From Bacteroides propionicigenes (GTDB lineage Bacteria; Bacteroidota; Bacteroidia; Bacteroidales; Bacteroidaceae), in NCBI RefSeq assembly GCF_018390535.1, contig NZ_JAHBBW010000002.1, positions 62,001 to 126,000 on the forward strand: DNA of 64,000 nucleotides, written 5' to 3'. The notes under the pieces were generated by a model. That model did not search any database. It saw only the letters and a program-made list of their open reading frames with translations, and was not told the DNA's origin. The translations under genes and the position numbers were made by a program. Position 1 is the first letter of the stretch. Each line of letters opens with the position of its first letter. Below are positions 25,506-33,371 of this stretch, one piece after another.

Positions 25506-25576
25506 AGGATACAAAGGTATATTTTTTGATTAGTGGTATTTTCTCCGTATTAGTTTATTACGGGAAAAAAGATTGT

Positions 25577-25606
25577 AAGGAGCAGAGTCGGGGGGCTTTG
25601 CTCCTT
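25577..25606 (+). terminator. Terminator after susD
   Basis: AAGGAGCA and TGCTCCTT enclose a G-rich loop and are followed by CTTTTATTTC. Confidence 0.85.
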
Positions 25607-25646
25607 CTTTTATTTCAAACTCGGAGGTTTTGGGATATATCCATGG

Positions 25647-25732
25647 TTGGTACGGCAAGTACCAACGAGTGGTATGACAAATACCAACCTGTGGTACGAC
25701 AAATACCAATCGGTTGGTACAAGGTGTACCAA
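25647..25732. repeat. Tandem array of short palindromes (GGTAY-N7-RTACC)
   Basis: Four consecutive units of 19-20 bases begin at 25647, 25670, 25692 and 25714, a period of 22-23 bases. Each unit is itself a palindrome of the form TGGTAC/T-N7-A/GTACCA, with 3-base spacers. A decayed fifth unit follows (to about 25757). The arms vary together (C with G, T with A), so pairing is conserved. It lies between the susD terminator and the 3' end of buk. Function unknown. Confidence 0.8.
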
Positions 25733-25785
25733 AGGGTGATACAAACTTGGTACATGTATCTTATTGATTGTAAACGCTATGAGAA

Positions 25786-26847
25786 TTATTTATATTCCTG
25801 TATCGGCAGTTCTCCTCTCAATGCCCCAAGCGCGTTCAGCGCCAGTGCTTCCATCTCGTCCTCACCCGGATAGACGTGAACCGGAGCAAGGAATGAAATG
25901 CGCTCCTTCAAACGGGAAATGATATAATCGGAATGCGCCATGCCACCTGTCAGAAGAATGGCATCTATCTCACCATACAGCGCAACAGAAGCCGCACCGA
26001 TGCTTTTGGCAATCTGATAAATCATGGCATTCAAGACCAATTCGGCGTGCTTGTCCCCCTCCTCTATCCGACGGACAATGGTAGGAACATCGGTCGTGCC
26101 CAAATGGGCTGTCAGTCCGGCACAACCGGAAATGCGTTTTTTAAGTTCGTCTTTTGTGTAGCGACCGGAACAGCAGAGGTCTATCAACTGCCCGGCAGGA
26201 AGTGTGCCTGCACGTTCCGGTGAGAACGGGCCTTCACCATCAAGCGCATTATTTACGTCGATGGCCTTGCCATGATGATGAACCCCTACGGATATGCCGC
26301 CGCCTAAATGACAGACAATCAAGTCTAAATCTTCATAATGCATATTATGCTCGGCTGCATAGCGGCGGGCAATGGCTCGTTGGTTCAGCGCATGCCAGAT
26401 AGTGATGCGCGGCATAAGGGGAGAACCCGTGATGCGGGCTATCCCGTCCAGTTCGTCCACCACACCGGGGTCGGCTATGAATGCGCGGCAGCCCGGAAGC
26501 AATGCCGCAAGCTCGGAAGCTATGAGGCATCCCAAGTTACAGGCATGGGTACGCATGGCATGTAGAATATCGTCCAGCATGGCATCATTCACTTCATACA
26601 CACCGCCCGGTATGGGTTTCAGCAGTCCGCCGCGTCCCACTATGGCGTCAAACTCAAAAGGAATATTATTAGTCTCCAACTCCTTCAACACCAAATTCTT
26701 CCGAAACTCAAACTGGTCGATGATATGTGAGAAGGCAGACAGTTCGTCTACCGTATGACGGATATTGCGCACCAAGCGGGGAACGTCGTTCTCGTATACG
26801 GCAATCTTTGTCGAAGTAGAACCGGGGTTGATGACGAGTAGCTTCAT
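25786..26847 (-). CDS. buk: Butyrate kinase
   Basis: A 353-residue acetokinase-family enzyme interconverting butyryl phosphate plus ADP and butyrate plus ATP (branched-chain acyl phosphates are also possible). The ATP-binding opening LVINPGSTSTKIAV, the central HLGGGISVGVH and the phosphate loop region DAILLTGGMAHSDYI are family signatures. The preceding gene encodes the matching phosphotransacylase and lies 11 bases upstream, so acyl-CoA can be converted to the free acid with ATP gain. Confidence 0.94.
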   Translation of the reverse strand: MKLLVINPGSTSTKIAVYENDVPRLVRNIRHTVDELSAFSHIIDQFEFRKNLVLKELETNNIPFEFDAIVGRGGLLKPIPGGVYEVNDAMLDDILHAMRTHACNLGCLIASELAALLPGCRAFIADPGVVDELDGIARITGSPLMPRITIWHALNQRAIARRYAAEHNMHYEDLDLIVCHLGGGISVGVHHHGKAIDVNNALDGEGPFSPERAGTLPAGQLIDLCCSGRYTKDELKKRISGCAGLTAHLGTTDVPTIVRRIEEGDKHAELVLNAMIYQIAKSIGAASVALYGEIDAILLTGGMAHSDYIISRLKERISFLAPVHVYPGEDEMEALALNALGALRGELPIQEYK

Positions 26848-26858
26848 CTAAGTATTTA

Positions 26859-27767
26859 CTATTTACAAGTTAGACATGCCATGGCGATACTGTAATATTT
26901 GGACAGACCGGAGTCGCTGCGCGACGGCAGCACAACGGGACAGACAGGACCTTGAAGCAATCCTGCCATATCGGCATGGGAAAACAGGGAAACAGCTTTA
27001 TAAAAGGCGTTTCCCGATTCGATATTAGGGAAAATCAACACATCCGCTTCCCCGTTGATGGGAGATACGATGCCTTTAATATCTCCACTTGTTTTTTCGC
27101 AAGAAGTCTTTACATCCAGCGGACCGTCAATGATAACGTCTCCAAATTCACCGGCCTCGGCAAGTTCTACGATATTAACGTAATCCAATGAATGAGGAAA
27201 CTTGGCGCTGACCTTTTCCGTACAATGGATAAGTGCAATACGCGGCTGCTCGATACCGAAATGGCGGCAGGTATGGATGGCGTACCAAATCATCTCTATC
27301 CGCTGTTGCAAAGTAGGCCGGGGGATAACAGCAGCATCCGAGAAGAATAACAGCTTATCATAAGTAGGAATCTGCATAACGGCGAGATGTGTCAATATCT
27401 TGCCTTTGGGCAGCAATCCTTTCTCCTTGTCAAGAATGGCATGGAGCAGATTGTCCGTATTGATTATACCTTTCATCAGAATATCTGCACCGCCCTCGCG
27501 CACGATGCGTACAGCCTCACGCGCGGCTTCATCCTTATCTTCAATATGCAAAGTCTGTACATACTCGGGATATTTCTTCAAAGTAGGATATTTTTCTAAG
27601 ATGGACGAATCTCCAATCATCAGAAACTCTGCAATGCCTTCATCCAAAGCGCGGGCTATAGCATATTCAGTATTAGGGTCATTGGCACAAACTACGGCAA
27701 TGCGCTTCCTTTTATTCAAAGTTTTCAGATGAGAAGTTAATTGATCAAAGTTCCGAATAGGTTCCAT
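26859..27767 (-). CDS. ptb: Phosphate butyryltransferase
   Basis: A 302-residue phosphotransacylase converting butyryl-CoA (or a branched acyl-CoA) and phosphate to the acyl phosphate and CoA. It has the PTA_PTB fold: the ADPNTEYAIAR-like start (VVCANDPNTEYAIARA), FSDAAVIPRPTL in the middle and the C-terminal FPNIESGNAFYKAV and GPVCPVVLPSRSDS motifs. It is the first gene of the ptb-buk operon. No butyryl-CoA synthesis genes are in the window. Confidence 0.92.
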   Translation of the reverse strand: MEPIRNFDQLTSHLKTLNKRKRIAVVCANDPNTEYAIARALDEGIAEFLMIGDSSILEKYPTLKKYPEYVQTLHIEDKDEAAREAVRIVREGGADILMKGIINTDNLLHAILDKEKGLLPKGKILTHLAVMQIPTYDKLLFFSDAAVIPRPTLQQRIEMIWYAIHTCRHFGIEQPRIALIHCTEKVSAKFPHSLDYVNIVELAEAGEFGDVIIDGPLDVKTSCEKTSGDIKGIVSPINGEADVLIFPNIESGNAFYKAVSLFSHADMAGLLQGPVCPVVLPSRSDSGLSKYYSIAMACLTCK

Positions 27768-27889
27768 AACGTTAGATTTTTAGCAAATATCTAAAAAAAT
27801 GTCGAGAAAATAAACGTTACACCCCATTTTATTTTCAATGTTTAATATCATTTTGATAAGTTCGACACAAAGGGAGCATCATTTTTTTA

Positions 27890-27956
27890 ACACAGAGAAG
27901 ATGAAGTTTCATTCCCTCTGTGTTAAAACTCTGTGAAACTCTGTGTTCTCTGTGGT
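27890..27956. repeat. CTCTGTG repeat cluster upstream of the LD-carboxypeptidase gene
   Basis: Between the divergent ptb and LD-carboxypeptidase genes, CTCTGTG occurs four times in tandem at 8-12 base spacing (27917-27953), with the same core once more in inverse orientation (CACAGAG at about 27892). The outer copies can form a hairpin around GAAGATGAAG. Similar strings occur in other Bacteroides intergenic regions to my knowledge, but their role is not established. Confidence 0.6.
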
Positions 27957-27964
27957 GAATTGTG

Positions 27965-27972
27965 TACTTTTG
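27965..27972 (+). promoter_or_regulatory. Promoter -7 box of the LD-carboxypeptidase operon
   Basis: TACTTTTG, a TAnnTTTG match, 20 bases before the ATG at 27993. Confidence 0.55.
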
Positions 27973-27992
27973 CCATAAATACAGATAGATAT

Positions 27993-28931
27993 ATGAACAG
28001 CCTTATTTTTCCGCCATACGTGCACGAGGGCGACCGGGTGATTATTCTCTCGCCTTCCAGCAAGATTGACAAGTCTTTCCTGAAAGGAGCTAAAAAGCGG
28101 CTGAGTTCATGGGGACTGAAGGTCGTCATCGCCAAGCATGCAGGCAGTGCGCACGGTACCTATGCAGGAAGCATACAGCAGCGGTTGAAGGACTTGCAGG
28201 AAGCCATGGACGACGAAAAAGCCAAAGTTATCTTTTGCAGCCGCGGCGGATATGGCGCTGTGCATCTGGTGGGGCAGCTTGATTTTACCAAGTTCCGCCA
28301 ACACCCCAAATGGCTTATCGGCTTCAGTGACATCACCGCCCTGCACAATGTGTTCCAGCAAAACGGCTTCGCTTCGCTGCACGCTCCCATGGCACGACAT
28401 CTCACCGTAGAACCGGAAGATGACTTTTGCACCCGGACTTTAAGGGACATCTTGTTCGGCAGCAATCGGCAAGAAGAAACCTCATTCAGCTACACTTGCC
28501 CGGCACACAAGCTCAACCGCAGAGGTGAGGGCACGGGCATCCTTCGAGGTGGAAACATATCTGTTTTCTACGGGCTGCGCGGTACGCCTTATGACATCCC
28601 GGCAGAAGGTACGGTACTCTTCATAGAGGATGTAGGCGAGCGTCCTCATGCGGTGGAACGCATGATGTACAATCTGAAACTGGGCGGCGTACTCGAAAAG
28701 CTGTCCGGGCTTATCATCGGACAGTTTACCGAATACGAGGAGAATATGTCTTTAGGCAAAGACTTGTACAGTGCATTGGCCGATTTGGTAAAAGAATACG
28801 ATTATCCCATATGCTTCGGATTTCCGGTGGGACACGTCACAATGAATGTGCCGATGATTAACGGTGCACAGGTCACACTGAAGGTCGAGAAGAAAGAAGT
28901 GAAACTAAGTTTTAATACCTACAAAGAATGA
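27993..28931 (+). CDS. LD-carboxypeptidase (muramoyltetrapeptide carboxypeptidase, S66)
   Basis: A 312-residue serine peptidase of family S66, which removes the terminal D-Ala from muropeptide tetrapeptides during cell-wall recycling. The start at 27993 follows a promoter box; the longer frame upstream lies within the CTCTGTG repeats. Landmarks: RGGYGAVHL, the nucleophile Ser in GFSDITAL, the Glu in FIEDVGERPHAVERM and the His in GFPVGHVTMNVPM. No signal peptide is seen, so it is cytosolic, as expected for recycling. Its stop overlaps the next gene's start by 4 bases (ATGA), meaning translational coupling. Confidence 0.92.
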   Translation: MNSLIFPPYVHEGDRVIILSPSSKIDKSFLKGAKKRLSSWGLKVVIAKHAGSAHGTYAGSIQQRLKDLQEAMDDEKAKVIFCSRGGYGAVHLVGQLDFTKFRQHPKWLIGFSDITALHNVFQQNGFASLHAPMARHLTVEPEDDFCTRTLRDILFGSNRQEETSFSYTCPAHKLNRRGEGTGILRGGNISVFYGLRGTPYDIPAEGTVLFIEDVGERPHAVERMMYNLKLGGVLEKLSGLIIGQFTEYEENMSLGKDLYSALADLVKEYDYPICFGFPVGHVTMNVPMINGAQVTLKVEKKEVKLSFNTYKE

Positions 28932-29926
28932 AACGGAATTATACAATCATCCCCCTGTCCCTACTGTTACTCATAGCCATGGTGGCATGCAGCAGCAAGA
29001 GCAAAAACAACGCGGACAGTGAGGACAAACAACCCAAAAGTACGGTCAACGTCCCCCTCTTCGATGCAGACAGCGCTTATCAGTACGTCAAAGCACAAGT
29101 GGATTTCGGACCTCGCGTACCCAATACCGCAGCCCACAAAGCCTGTGGAGAGTATCTTGCCAAGAAGCTGAAACAATTCGGAGCCACAGTATACAATCAG
29201 CAAATAGACTTAATCGCCTATGACGGTACACTGTTAAAAGCACGCAATATCATCGGCAGTTACAAACCCGAAACGAAGAAGCGTATCGTGCTTCTCTCGC
29301 ACTGGGACAGCCGTCCCTGGGCGGATGCCGACCCCGATGAGAAAAAACGACATACTCCCATTCTTGGTGCTAACGACGGAGCAAGTGGTGTAGGCGTATT
29401 GCTCGAAATAGCCCGCCAACTTCACAAGCAACAACCCGAACTGGGTATTGACATTGTATTGGTGGATGCCGAAGACTACGGTCCCCACCAATCTTATACA
29501 GGTAATCATAAAGAAGAGTACTGGGGACTCGGTTCACAGTACTGGGCGCAGAATCCCCATGTACAAGGGTATAATGCGCGCTTCGGCATCCTTCTGGATA
29601 TGGTGGGTGCCAAAGACGCTACATTCTTCTACGAAAGATATTCCGAAGAGTTTGCCAAAGACATTAACCGGAAAGTATGGAATGCCGCCAATAATCTGGG
29701 CTACGGGCGTTATTTCGTAAAAGAAAAAGGAACTACCGTAACGGACGACCACCTTTTTGTGTACCGAAATGCGCGGATTCCTACCATCGACATCATTCAA
29801 TATAGCGAGGAAACGGGATTCTACGAGAACTGGCATACCCTGAAGGATGATATGGACGGCATCGACCGCAATACCTTGAAAGCCGTAGGGCAGACGGTGA
29901 TGGAAGTTATTTACAAAGAGAAATAA
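28928..29926 (+). CDS. M28-fold glutaminyl-peptide cyclotransferase-like lipoprotein
   Basis: A 332-residue zinc-dependent lipoprotein (lipobox VAC near residue 20). The core reads LSHWDSRPWADAD, GANDGASGVGVLLEIARQL and LVDAEDYGPHQ, the zinc ligand set of M28 aminopeptidases. The HWDSRPWAD form and the long GLGSQYWAQNPHV segment are typical of the bacterial type II glutaminyl cyclases described in Porphyromonas, which form pyroglutamate at the N termini of exported proteins (in Bacteroidetes, signal peptidase I cleavage often exposes Gln). It overlaps the preceding peptidase gene. An aminopeptidase role is the alternative. Confidence 0.82.
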   Translation: MKRNYTIIPLSLLLLIAMVACSSKSKNNADSEDKQPKSTVNVPLFDADSAYQYVKAQVDFGPRVPNTAAHKACGEYLAKKLKQFGATVYNQQIDLIAYDGTLLKARNIIGSYKPETKKRIVLLSHWDSRPWADADPDEKKRHTPILGANDGASGVGVLLEIARQLHKQQPELGIDIVLVDAEDYGPHQSYTGNHKEEYWGLGSQYWAQNPHVQGYNARFGILLDMVGAKDATFFYERYSEEFAKDINRKVWNAANNLGYGRYFVKEKGTTVTDDHLFVYRNARIPTIDIIQYSEETGFYENWHTLKDDMDGIDRNTLKAVGQTVMEVIYKEK

Positions 29927-29945
29927 ATACTAAAGATAAATTATT

Positions 29946-30371
29946 ATGAGTATCAACGAAGTACAAGATGAAGTAATTGCCGAATTCAATGATTTCGACG
30001 ATTGGATGGATCGCTATCAGCTCCTCATCGATTTAGGAAACGAACAGGAACCGCTTGACGATAAATATAAGACAGAACAAAATCTGATTGAAGGCTGCCA
30101 AAGCCGTGTGTGGCTGCAGGCTGACGAGGAAAATGGTAAAATCATTTTCCAAGCTGAAAGTGACGCCTTAATTGTGAAAGGAATTATTTCACTTCTTATC
30201 AAAGTACTATCCGGGCATACACCGGATGAAATTCTGAATGCCGATCTTTATTTTATAGACAAGATAGGATTAAAGGAACATCTTTCACCTACACGCAGCA
30301 ACGGATTGCTCTCTATGGTGAAACAGATGCGAATGTATGCGCTGGCATTTAAGGCAAAAGCAGAACAATAA
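29946..30371 (+). CDS. sufE: SufE-family cysteine desulfuration protein
   Basis: A 141-residue protein that accepts sulfur from the desulfurase SufS and passes it to the Fe-S scaffold. The single conserved Cys sits in LIEGCQSRVWL (about residue 51), and the C-terminal SPTRSNGLLSMVKQMR is characteristic. It lies 19 bases after the cyclase gene. The rest of the suf operon is not in the window. Confidence 0.94.
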   Translation: MSINEVQDEVIAEFNDFDDWMDRYQLLIDLGNEQEPLDDKYKTEQNLIEGCQSRVWLQADEENGKIIFQAESDALIVKGIISLLIKVLSGHTPDEILNADLYFIDKIGLKEHLSPTRSNGLLSMVKQMRMYALAFKAKAEQ

Positions 30372-30376
30372 TTAGC

Positions 30377-30406
30377 GATTAGGGGTTAGTTCATTAACCC
30401 CTAATC
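30377..30406. terminator. Bidirectional terminator between sufE and the XRE gene
   Basis: A perfect 12-bp stem (30377-30388 with 30395-30406) with a 6-base loop. Its right arm includes the stop codon of the convergent XRE gene. U-runs are weak. Confidence 0.75.
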
Positions 30407-30607
30407 ACCAACCACGTATTCCAGTATATCTCCCGGCTGGCAATCCAGTACCTTACAGATTGCCTCTAATGTAGAAAAACGAATAGCCTTTGCCTTACCT
30501 GTTTTCAAAATAGAAAGATTTGCCGGCGTAATGTCAATCTTCTCCGCCAACTCTCCCAAGGATATTTTCCTTCGGGCCATCATTATGTCAAGGTTTACTA
30601 TAATCAT
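30401..30607 (-). CDS. YozG-type XRE regulator
   Basis: A 68-residue Cro/CI-type HTH protein (LGELAEKIDITPANLSILKTGKAKAIRFSTLEAI then the terminal CQPGDILEY motif, split here for length). Proteins of this size and pattern normally sit next to a DUF2975 membrane protein, as here. It is the last gene of the CPBP-DUF2975-XRE operon and is the obvious candidate to bind the two palindromes at 32286-32365. No sensor domain is present, so any signal would come from its partners. Confidence 0.85.
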   Translation of the reverse strand: MIIVNLDIMMARRKISLGELAEKIDITPANLSILKTGKAKAIRFSTLEAICKVLDCQPGDILEYVVGD

Positions 30608-30628
30608 TTTCTTTTTCTCAATATTCCA

Positions 30629-31297
30629 TTAAATCGTCAGGTCCTGCTCTTCTTTCATCTTCAACCCGATAGCAAATACTTCGGCTACAATCAAAGTGGA
30701 AATTCCCAATACCAAAGTGGTGGTATTCACCATATCTGAAAGATCCAAATTGTAACCGTGTACGGAAAAAACCTTTCCTACCCCTTTAAAAGTAAGGTAT
30801 GCCGGAAGGAGAGCCGTACAAAAACTGATAATCAATGCCGTTCCCAAAAGCCGCAGACGGCGTACATTCTTCCAATTGAAAATGTCAGACTTATTGATAG
30901 AGATTACCAAACGGACAAAAAGTACGATAGCCCATATACATATAGCTATATGAAGCAAATTCAACAAAGAGGAAGCAACCTGTTCCAAAGTCGTAGACTT
31001 CGTATCAACACTGACCATCATCGAACTGAAAGAAACCGGTACATATTCTCCGCTCTTCTCATTATAAACGGAATCCTGAAAAAGCCCGCTATCCCCCACC
31101 TTAGAAAGCTGTTCCGGCAACAGGCTGATATATTTCATATTTATCAACTCTTTCTGATTTTCCGCAGAAACTGTACTTTCAGCACCGGCATCTACCCCTG
31201 CCTTTACTCCAACTGCAAAATAGTAACCACTCTCAAAAACAGAATAACTCAGTACGAGCACCACAATCACACAAAGAATGTTCAGTCTTCTTTTCAT
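30629..31297 (-). CDS. DUF2975 membrane protein
   Basis: A 222-residue inner-membrane protein with four predicted spans: one at the N terminus (about 5-28), then about 108-130, 147-170 and 190-212. The loop between spans 1 and 2 is about 80 residues long, longer than in many family members, and should lie outside the cytoplasm. DUF2975 has no known function but is habitually encoded with a YozG-type HTH protein. Its start overlaps the CPBP gene's stop by 4 bases, so the two are translationally coupled. Confidence 0.85.
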   Translation of the reverse strand: MKRRLNILCVIVVLVLSYSVFESGYYFAVGVKAGVDAGAESTVSAENQKELINMKYISLLPEQLSKVGDSGLFQDSVYNEKSGEYVPVSFSSMMVSVDTKSTTLEQVASSLLNLLHIAICIWAIVLFVRLVISINKSDIFNWKNVRRLRLLGTALIISFCTALLPAYLTFKGVGKVFSVHGYNLDLSDMVNTTTLVLGISTLIVAEVFAIGLKMKEEQDLTI

Positions 31298-32079
31298 ACC
31301 TTAAAAGTTATATTAGAATCAGGCAACCGATAGGAACTCATCACTTTGTAAGAAACAACAAACAACACCACCGCTACCGCCAGACATATCCAATAAGCCG
31401 GCTCTCCCAACAAATCGGATGTATACTTCACATCCGGATAATGCAGACTGAGGACTACCGACAGGCTGTTGTTCAGGATATGTACCAAAATTCCGGGAAC
31501 GAGGCTACCCGTTTTGTAATAGAGCCAGGCAAACAAGACACCCGATAATATAGCACCCACCACCTGTGCCGGGTTAATATGGAAAATTCCGAAAATAAGA
31601 GCGGAAAAGATAATAGCCTTCACCGGACTATACTTGTGCAGCAGCACTTTAGTAATTGCCCCGCGAAACAACATTTCCTCTAAAATAGGTCCCAATACCG
31701 AGATGCAGATAATACCCAGCCAACCCGATTGCAATATATCAAATGTAGCTCCCATCCAATCAGGCAGGAAAGACAATTTTGACATCACAAATTCTATCAG
31801 GAAAATAGTGGAAAAACCTATAATGATGCTCCATCCCAGATAGGCAACCGACACCGGAGACCATATCCTTTTATCTCCTTTCAGATACCCCTTTCTCCAC
31901 AGATAAGCTCCCATACCTACAAACCCCAGCAACATACTCGGAGCCAAAGCTACGGCACTCATATCATCTATCGTACCATTGACCGCATAAGAATAAAGCA
32001 TTGTGAAAGGCATCACCAATAATGCAGCCAAAATCTGCATCACAAAATAAATCAAAACCAGTTTTATCGCTGTTTTCAT
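31294..32079 (-). CDS. CPBP-family intramembrane glutamic protease
   Basis: A 261-residue membrane protein of the CPBP (Abi/CAAX protease, Rce1-like) family with about eight spans. The active-site motifs are complete: EEMLFRG (EExxxR), FGIFHIN (FxxxH) and a third motif region in HILNNSLS. Bacterial members are linked to bacteriocin immunity, maturation and regulated proteolysis. It is the first full-length gene of an operon with DUF2975 and XRE genes, and a 29-codon hydrophobic ORF lies just upstream. Confidence 0.9.
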   Translation of the reverse strand: MKTAIKLVLIYFVMQILAALLVMPFTMLYSYAVNGTIDDMSAVALAPSMLLGFVGMGAYLWRKGYLKGDKRIWSPVSVAYLGWSIIIGFSTIFLIEFVMSKLSFLPDWMGATFDILQSGWLGIICISVLGPILEEMLFRGAITKVLLHKYSPVKAIIFSALIFGIFHINPAQVVGAILSGVLFAWLYYKTGSLVPGILVHILNNSLSVVLSLHYPDVKYTSDLLGEPAYWICLAVAVVLFVVSYKVMSSYRLPDSNITFKV

Positions 32080-32132
32080 CGTTCTCTTCTTTTATAAAAA
32101 CGCGTAAAGATACACATTTTTCTACAAATTCG

Positions 32133-32222
32133 TCAAGCAGTAGTAACAACTCCCATTAATAACATCATCACCATAGAAAGTGACAGTACCAGCAACGTAA
32201 TACTCATAAAGGCTCTTTTCAT
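32133..32222 (-). CDS. Tiny hydrophobic peptide ORF upstream of the CPBP protease
   Basis: A 29-codon ORF: a basic start (MKRAF), a single Met-rich hydrophobic segment (SITLLVLSLSMVMMLLM) and a short GVVTTA end. It could start two codons earlier at 32228. It lies 53 bases upstream of the CPBP gene on the same strand and downstream of two palindromes. A peptide made of one hydrophobic helix next to an intramembrane protease suggests a substrate, pheromone-like peptide or regulatory partner, but that it is translated at all is unproven. Confidence 0.4.
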   Translation of the reverse strand: MKRAFMSITLLVLSLSMVMMLLMGVVTTA

Positions 32223-32285
32223 AACCATGGACTTTTTATAATCAGTACTTATTCTTATCTTAAATTCTGTTTTTCAATAAGAATT

Positions 32286-32300
32286 TATCGTTTTTCGATA
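32286..32300. promoter_or_regulatory. Perfect palindrome TATCG-N5-CGATA, candidate operator
   Basis: TATCGTTTTTCGATA, a 5-bp inverted repeat with a 5-base A/T spacer. It lies 58 bases upstream of the small ORF start at 32228, with a TTTG (minus strand, possible -33 box) next to it. It is a size and symmetry expected for a Cro/CI-type dimer. Confidence 0.5.
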
Positions 32301-32350
32301 TGCAAATAAAGGAGCTTTTTCTGAAAGGACAAAGAAATACAGCATTTTTT

Positions 32351-32365
32351 TATCGAAAAACAATA
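32351..32365. promoter_or_regulatory. Second, imperfect copy of the operator palindrome
   Basis: TATCGAAAAACAATA, one mismatch from the palindrome 65 bases away and inverted relative to it in its spacer. Two related sites in one promoter region suggest cooperative binding or looping. Confidence 0.45.
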
Positions 32366-32430
32366 AAAATAATATGTTTCTCAATAAATAGACAAGAAAA
32401 AGCCCTATAATGGAAATTTAAGAAACAGCG

Positions 32431-33357
32431 TTATGAAAGAATAGCAGTGATTTCCGCCTCATCTTTATGAAGTTGTTCTATCAATTCTTCTATTGAATCG
32501 AACTTCAGTTCAGGGCGGGTGCGACGAACAAAAGACAACCGCATAGGTTGATTGTAAATATCAGCGTCAAAATTAAAGATATGCACCTCGATGCTACGGT
32601 CTATGCCGTTATTTAATGTCGGACGGTAACCGATACTCAACATGCCCGTATGCTTCTTCTCGCCGAGAAAAACATAAACAGCGTATACTCCGTCAGCCGG
32701 AATCAGCTTTTCGGAATCGTTGACACATAGGTTAGCGGTCGGAAAGCCTATCTTACGCCCAACATGATAACCGTTCACAACCGTACCGTTCAAAAAGAAA
32801 TAATACCCCAGGCAGTTTGCCGCTTCCGAAACGTTTCCTTCCAGCAAAAGACGGCGGACAGCCGAGGAACTGACCGTCATTGTATCAGTAAAATAAGCCT
32901 GCGCCAATAGCACTTCTATTCCCAACTCTTGCCCATAACGTACATAATCATCAAATCCCTCACTACGATTATGCCCGAAACGGTGATCATGACCTATTAC
33001 TAAAGCCTGTACCTTATAGTCATGTTTTAATATAGCCATAAATTGTTTGGCGGAAAGACGGGCCAAATCAAGCGTAAAATCAAGCATGACGCAATAATCG
33101 ATACCGGTATCGGCAAGCAAGGTGACTTTCTCATCGCAAGTAGTAAGCAACTCGGGATGAAAATCGGGTTGCATTACCTTGCGGGGATGCACCGGAAAAG
33201 TAATTACCGATGAAGCAAGCCCACGTATAGCCGCAGCTTTATACACCTGTTCTATCAAAAACCGATGTCCCTGATGCACTCCGTCAAAAAAGCCGATAGT
33301 AGCTACGTTGGGCAGGAGTTCTTTACCAGATGTTCCGGTGCATAGCCGCATACTCAC
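32431..33357 (-). CDS. ribF: Bifunctional riboflavin kinase / FAD synthetase
   Basis: A 308-residue enzyme making FMN from riboflavin and FAD from FMN. The N-terminal nucleotidyltransferase domain has TIGFFDGVHQGH and the later SSSAVR pair. The C-terminal flavokinase domain has GRKIGFPTANL and DGVYAVYV. Length fits the family. It lies 14 bases downstream of the HAD phosphatase gene on the same strand. No FMN riboswitch is evident upstream. Confidence 0.96.
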   Translation of the reverse strand: MSMRLCTGTSGKELLPNVATIGFFDGVHQGHRFLIEQVYKAAAIRGLASSVITFPVHPRKVMQPDFHPELLTTCDEKVTLLADTGIDYCVMLDFTLDLARLSAKQFMAILKHDYKVQALVIGHDHRFGHNRSEGFDDYVRYGQELGIEVLLAQAYFTDTMTVSSSAVRRLLLEGNVSEAANCLGYYFFLNGTVVNGYHVGRKIGFPTANLCVNDSEKLIPADGVYAVYVFLGEKKHTGMLSIGYRPTLNNGIDRSIEVHIFNFDADIYNQPMRLSFVRRTRPELKFDSIEELIEQLHKDEAEITAILS

Positions 33358-33371
33358 TTTATACAGTTGGT

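Noticed and set aside
25647..25757. CRISPR array
   Set aside because: Units are 19-20 bases with 3-base spacers and internal dyads, and no cas genes are present. No CRISPR was seen elsewhere in the window.
25526..25873. 115-codon plus-strand ORF over the palindrome array
   Set aside because: It runs through a terminator, the palindromes and antisense to the end of buk; its protein just mirrors the repeats (Trp-Tyr-Lys/Asp periodicity).
32080..32430. FMN riboswitch or other known riboswitch near ribF and the CPBP operon
   Set aside because: No conserved FMN-element boxes are visible; the region is A/T-rich with only the two short palindromes.
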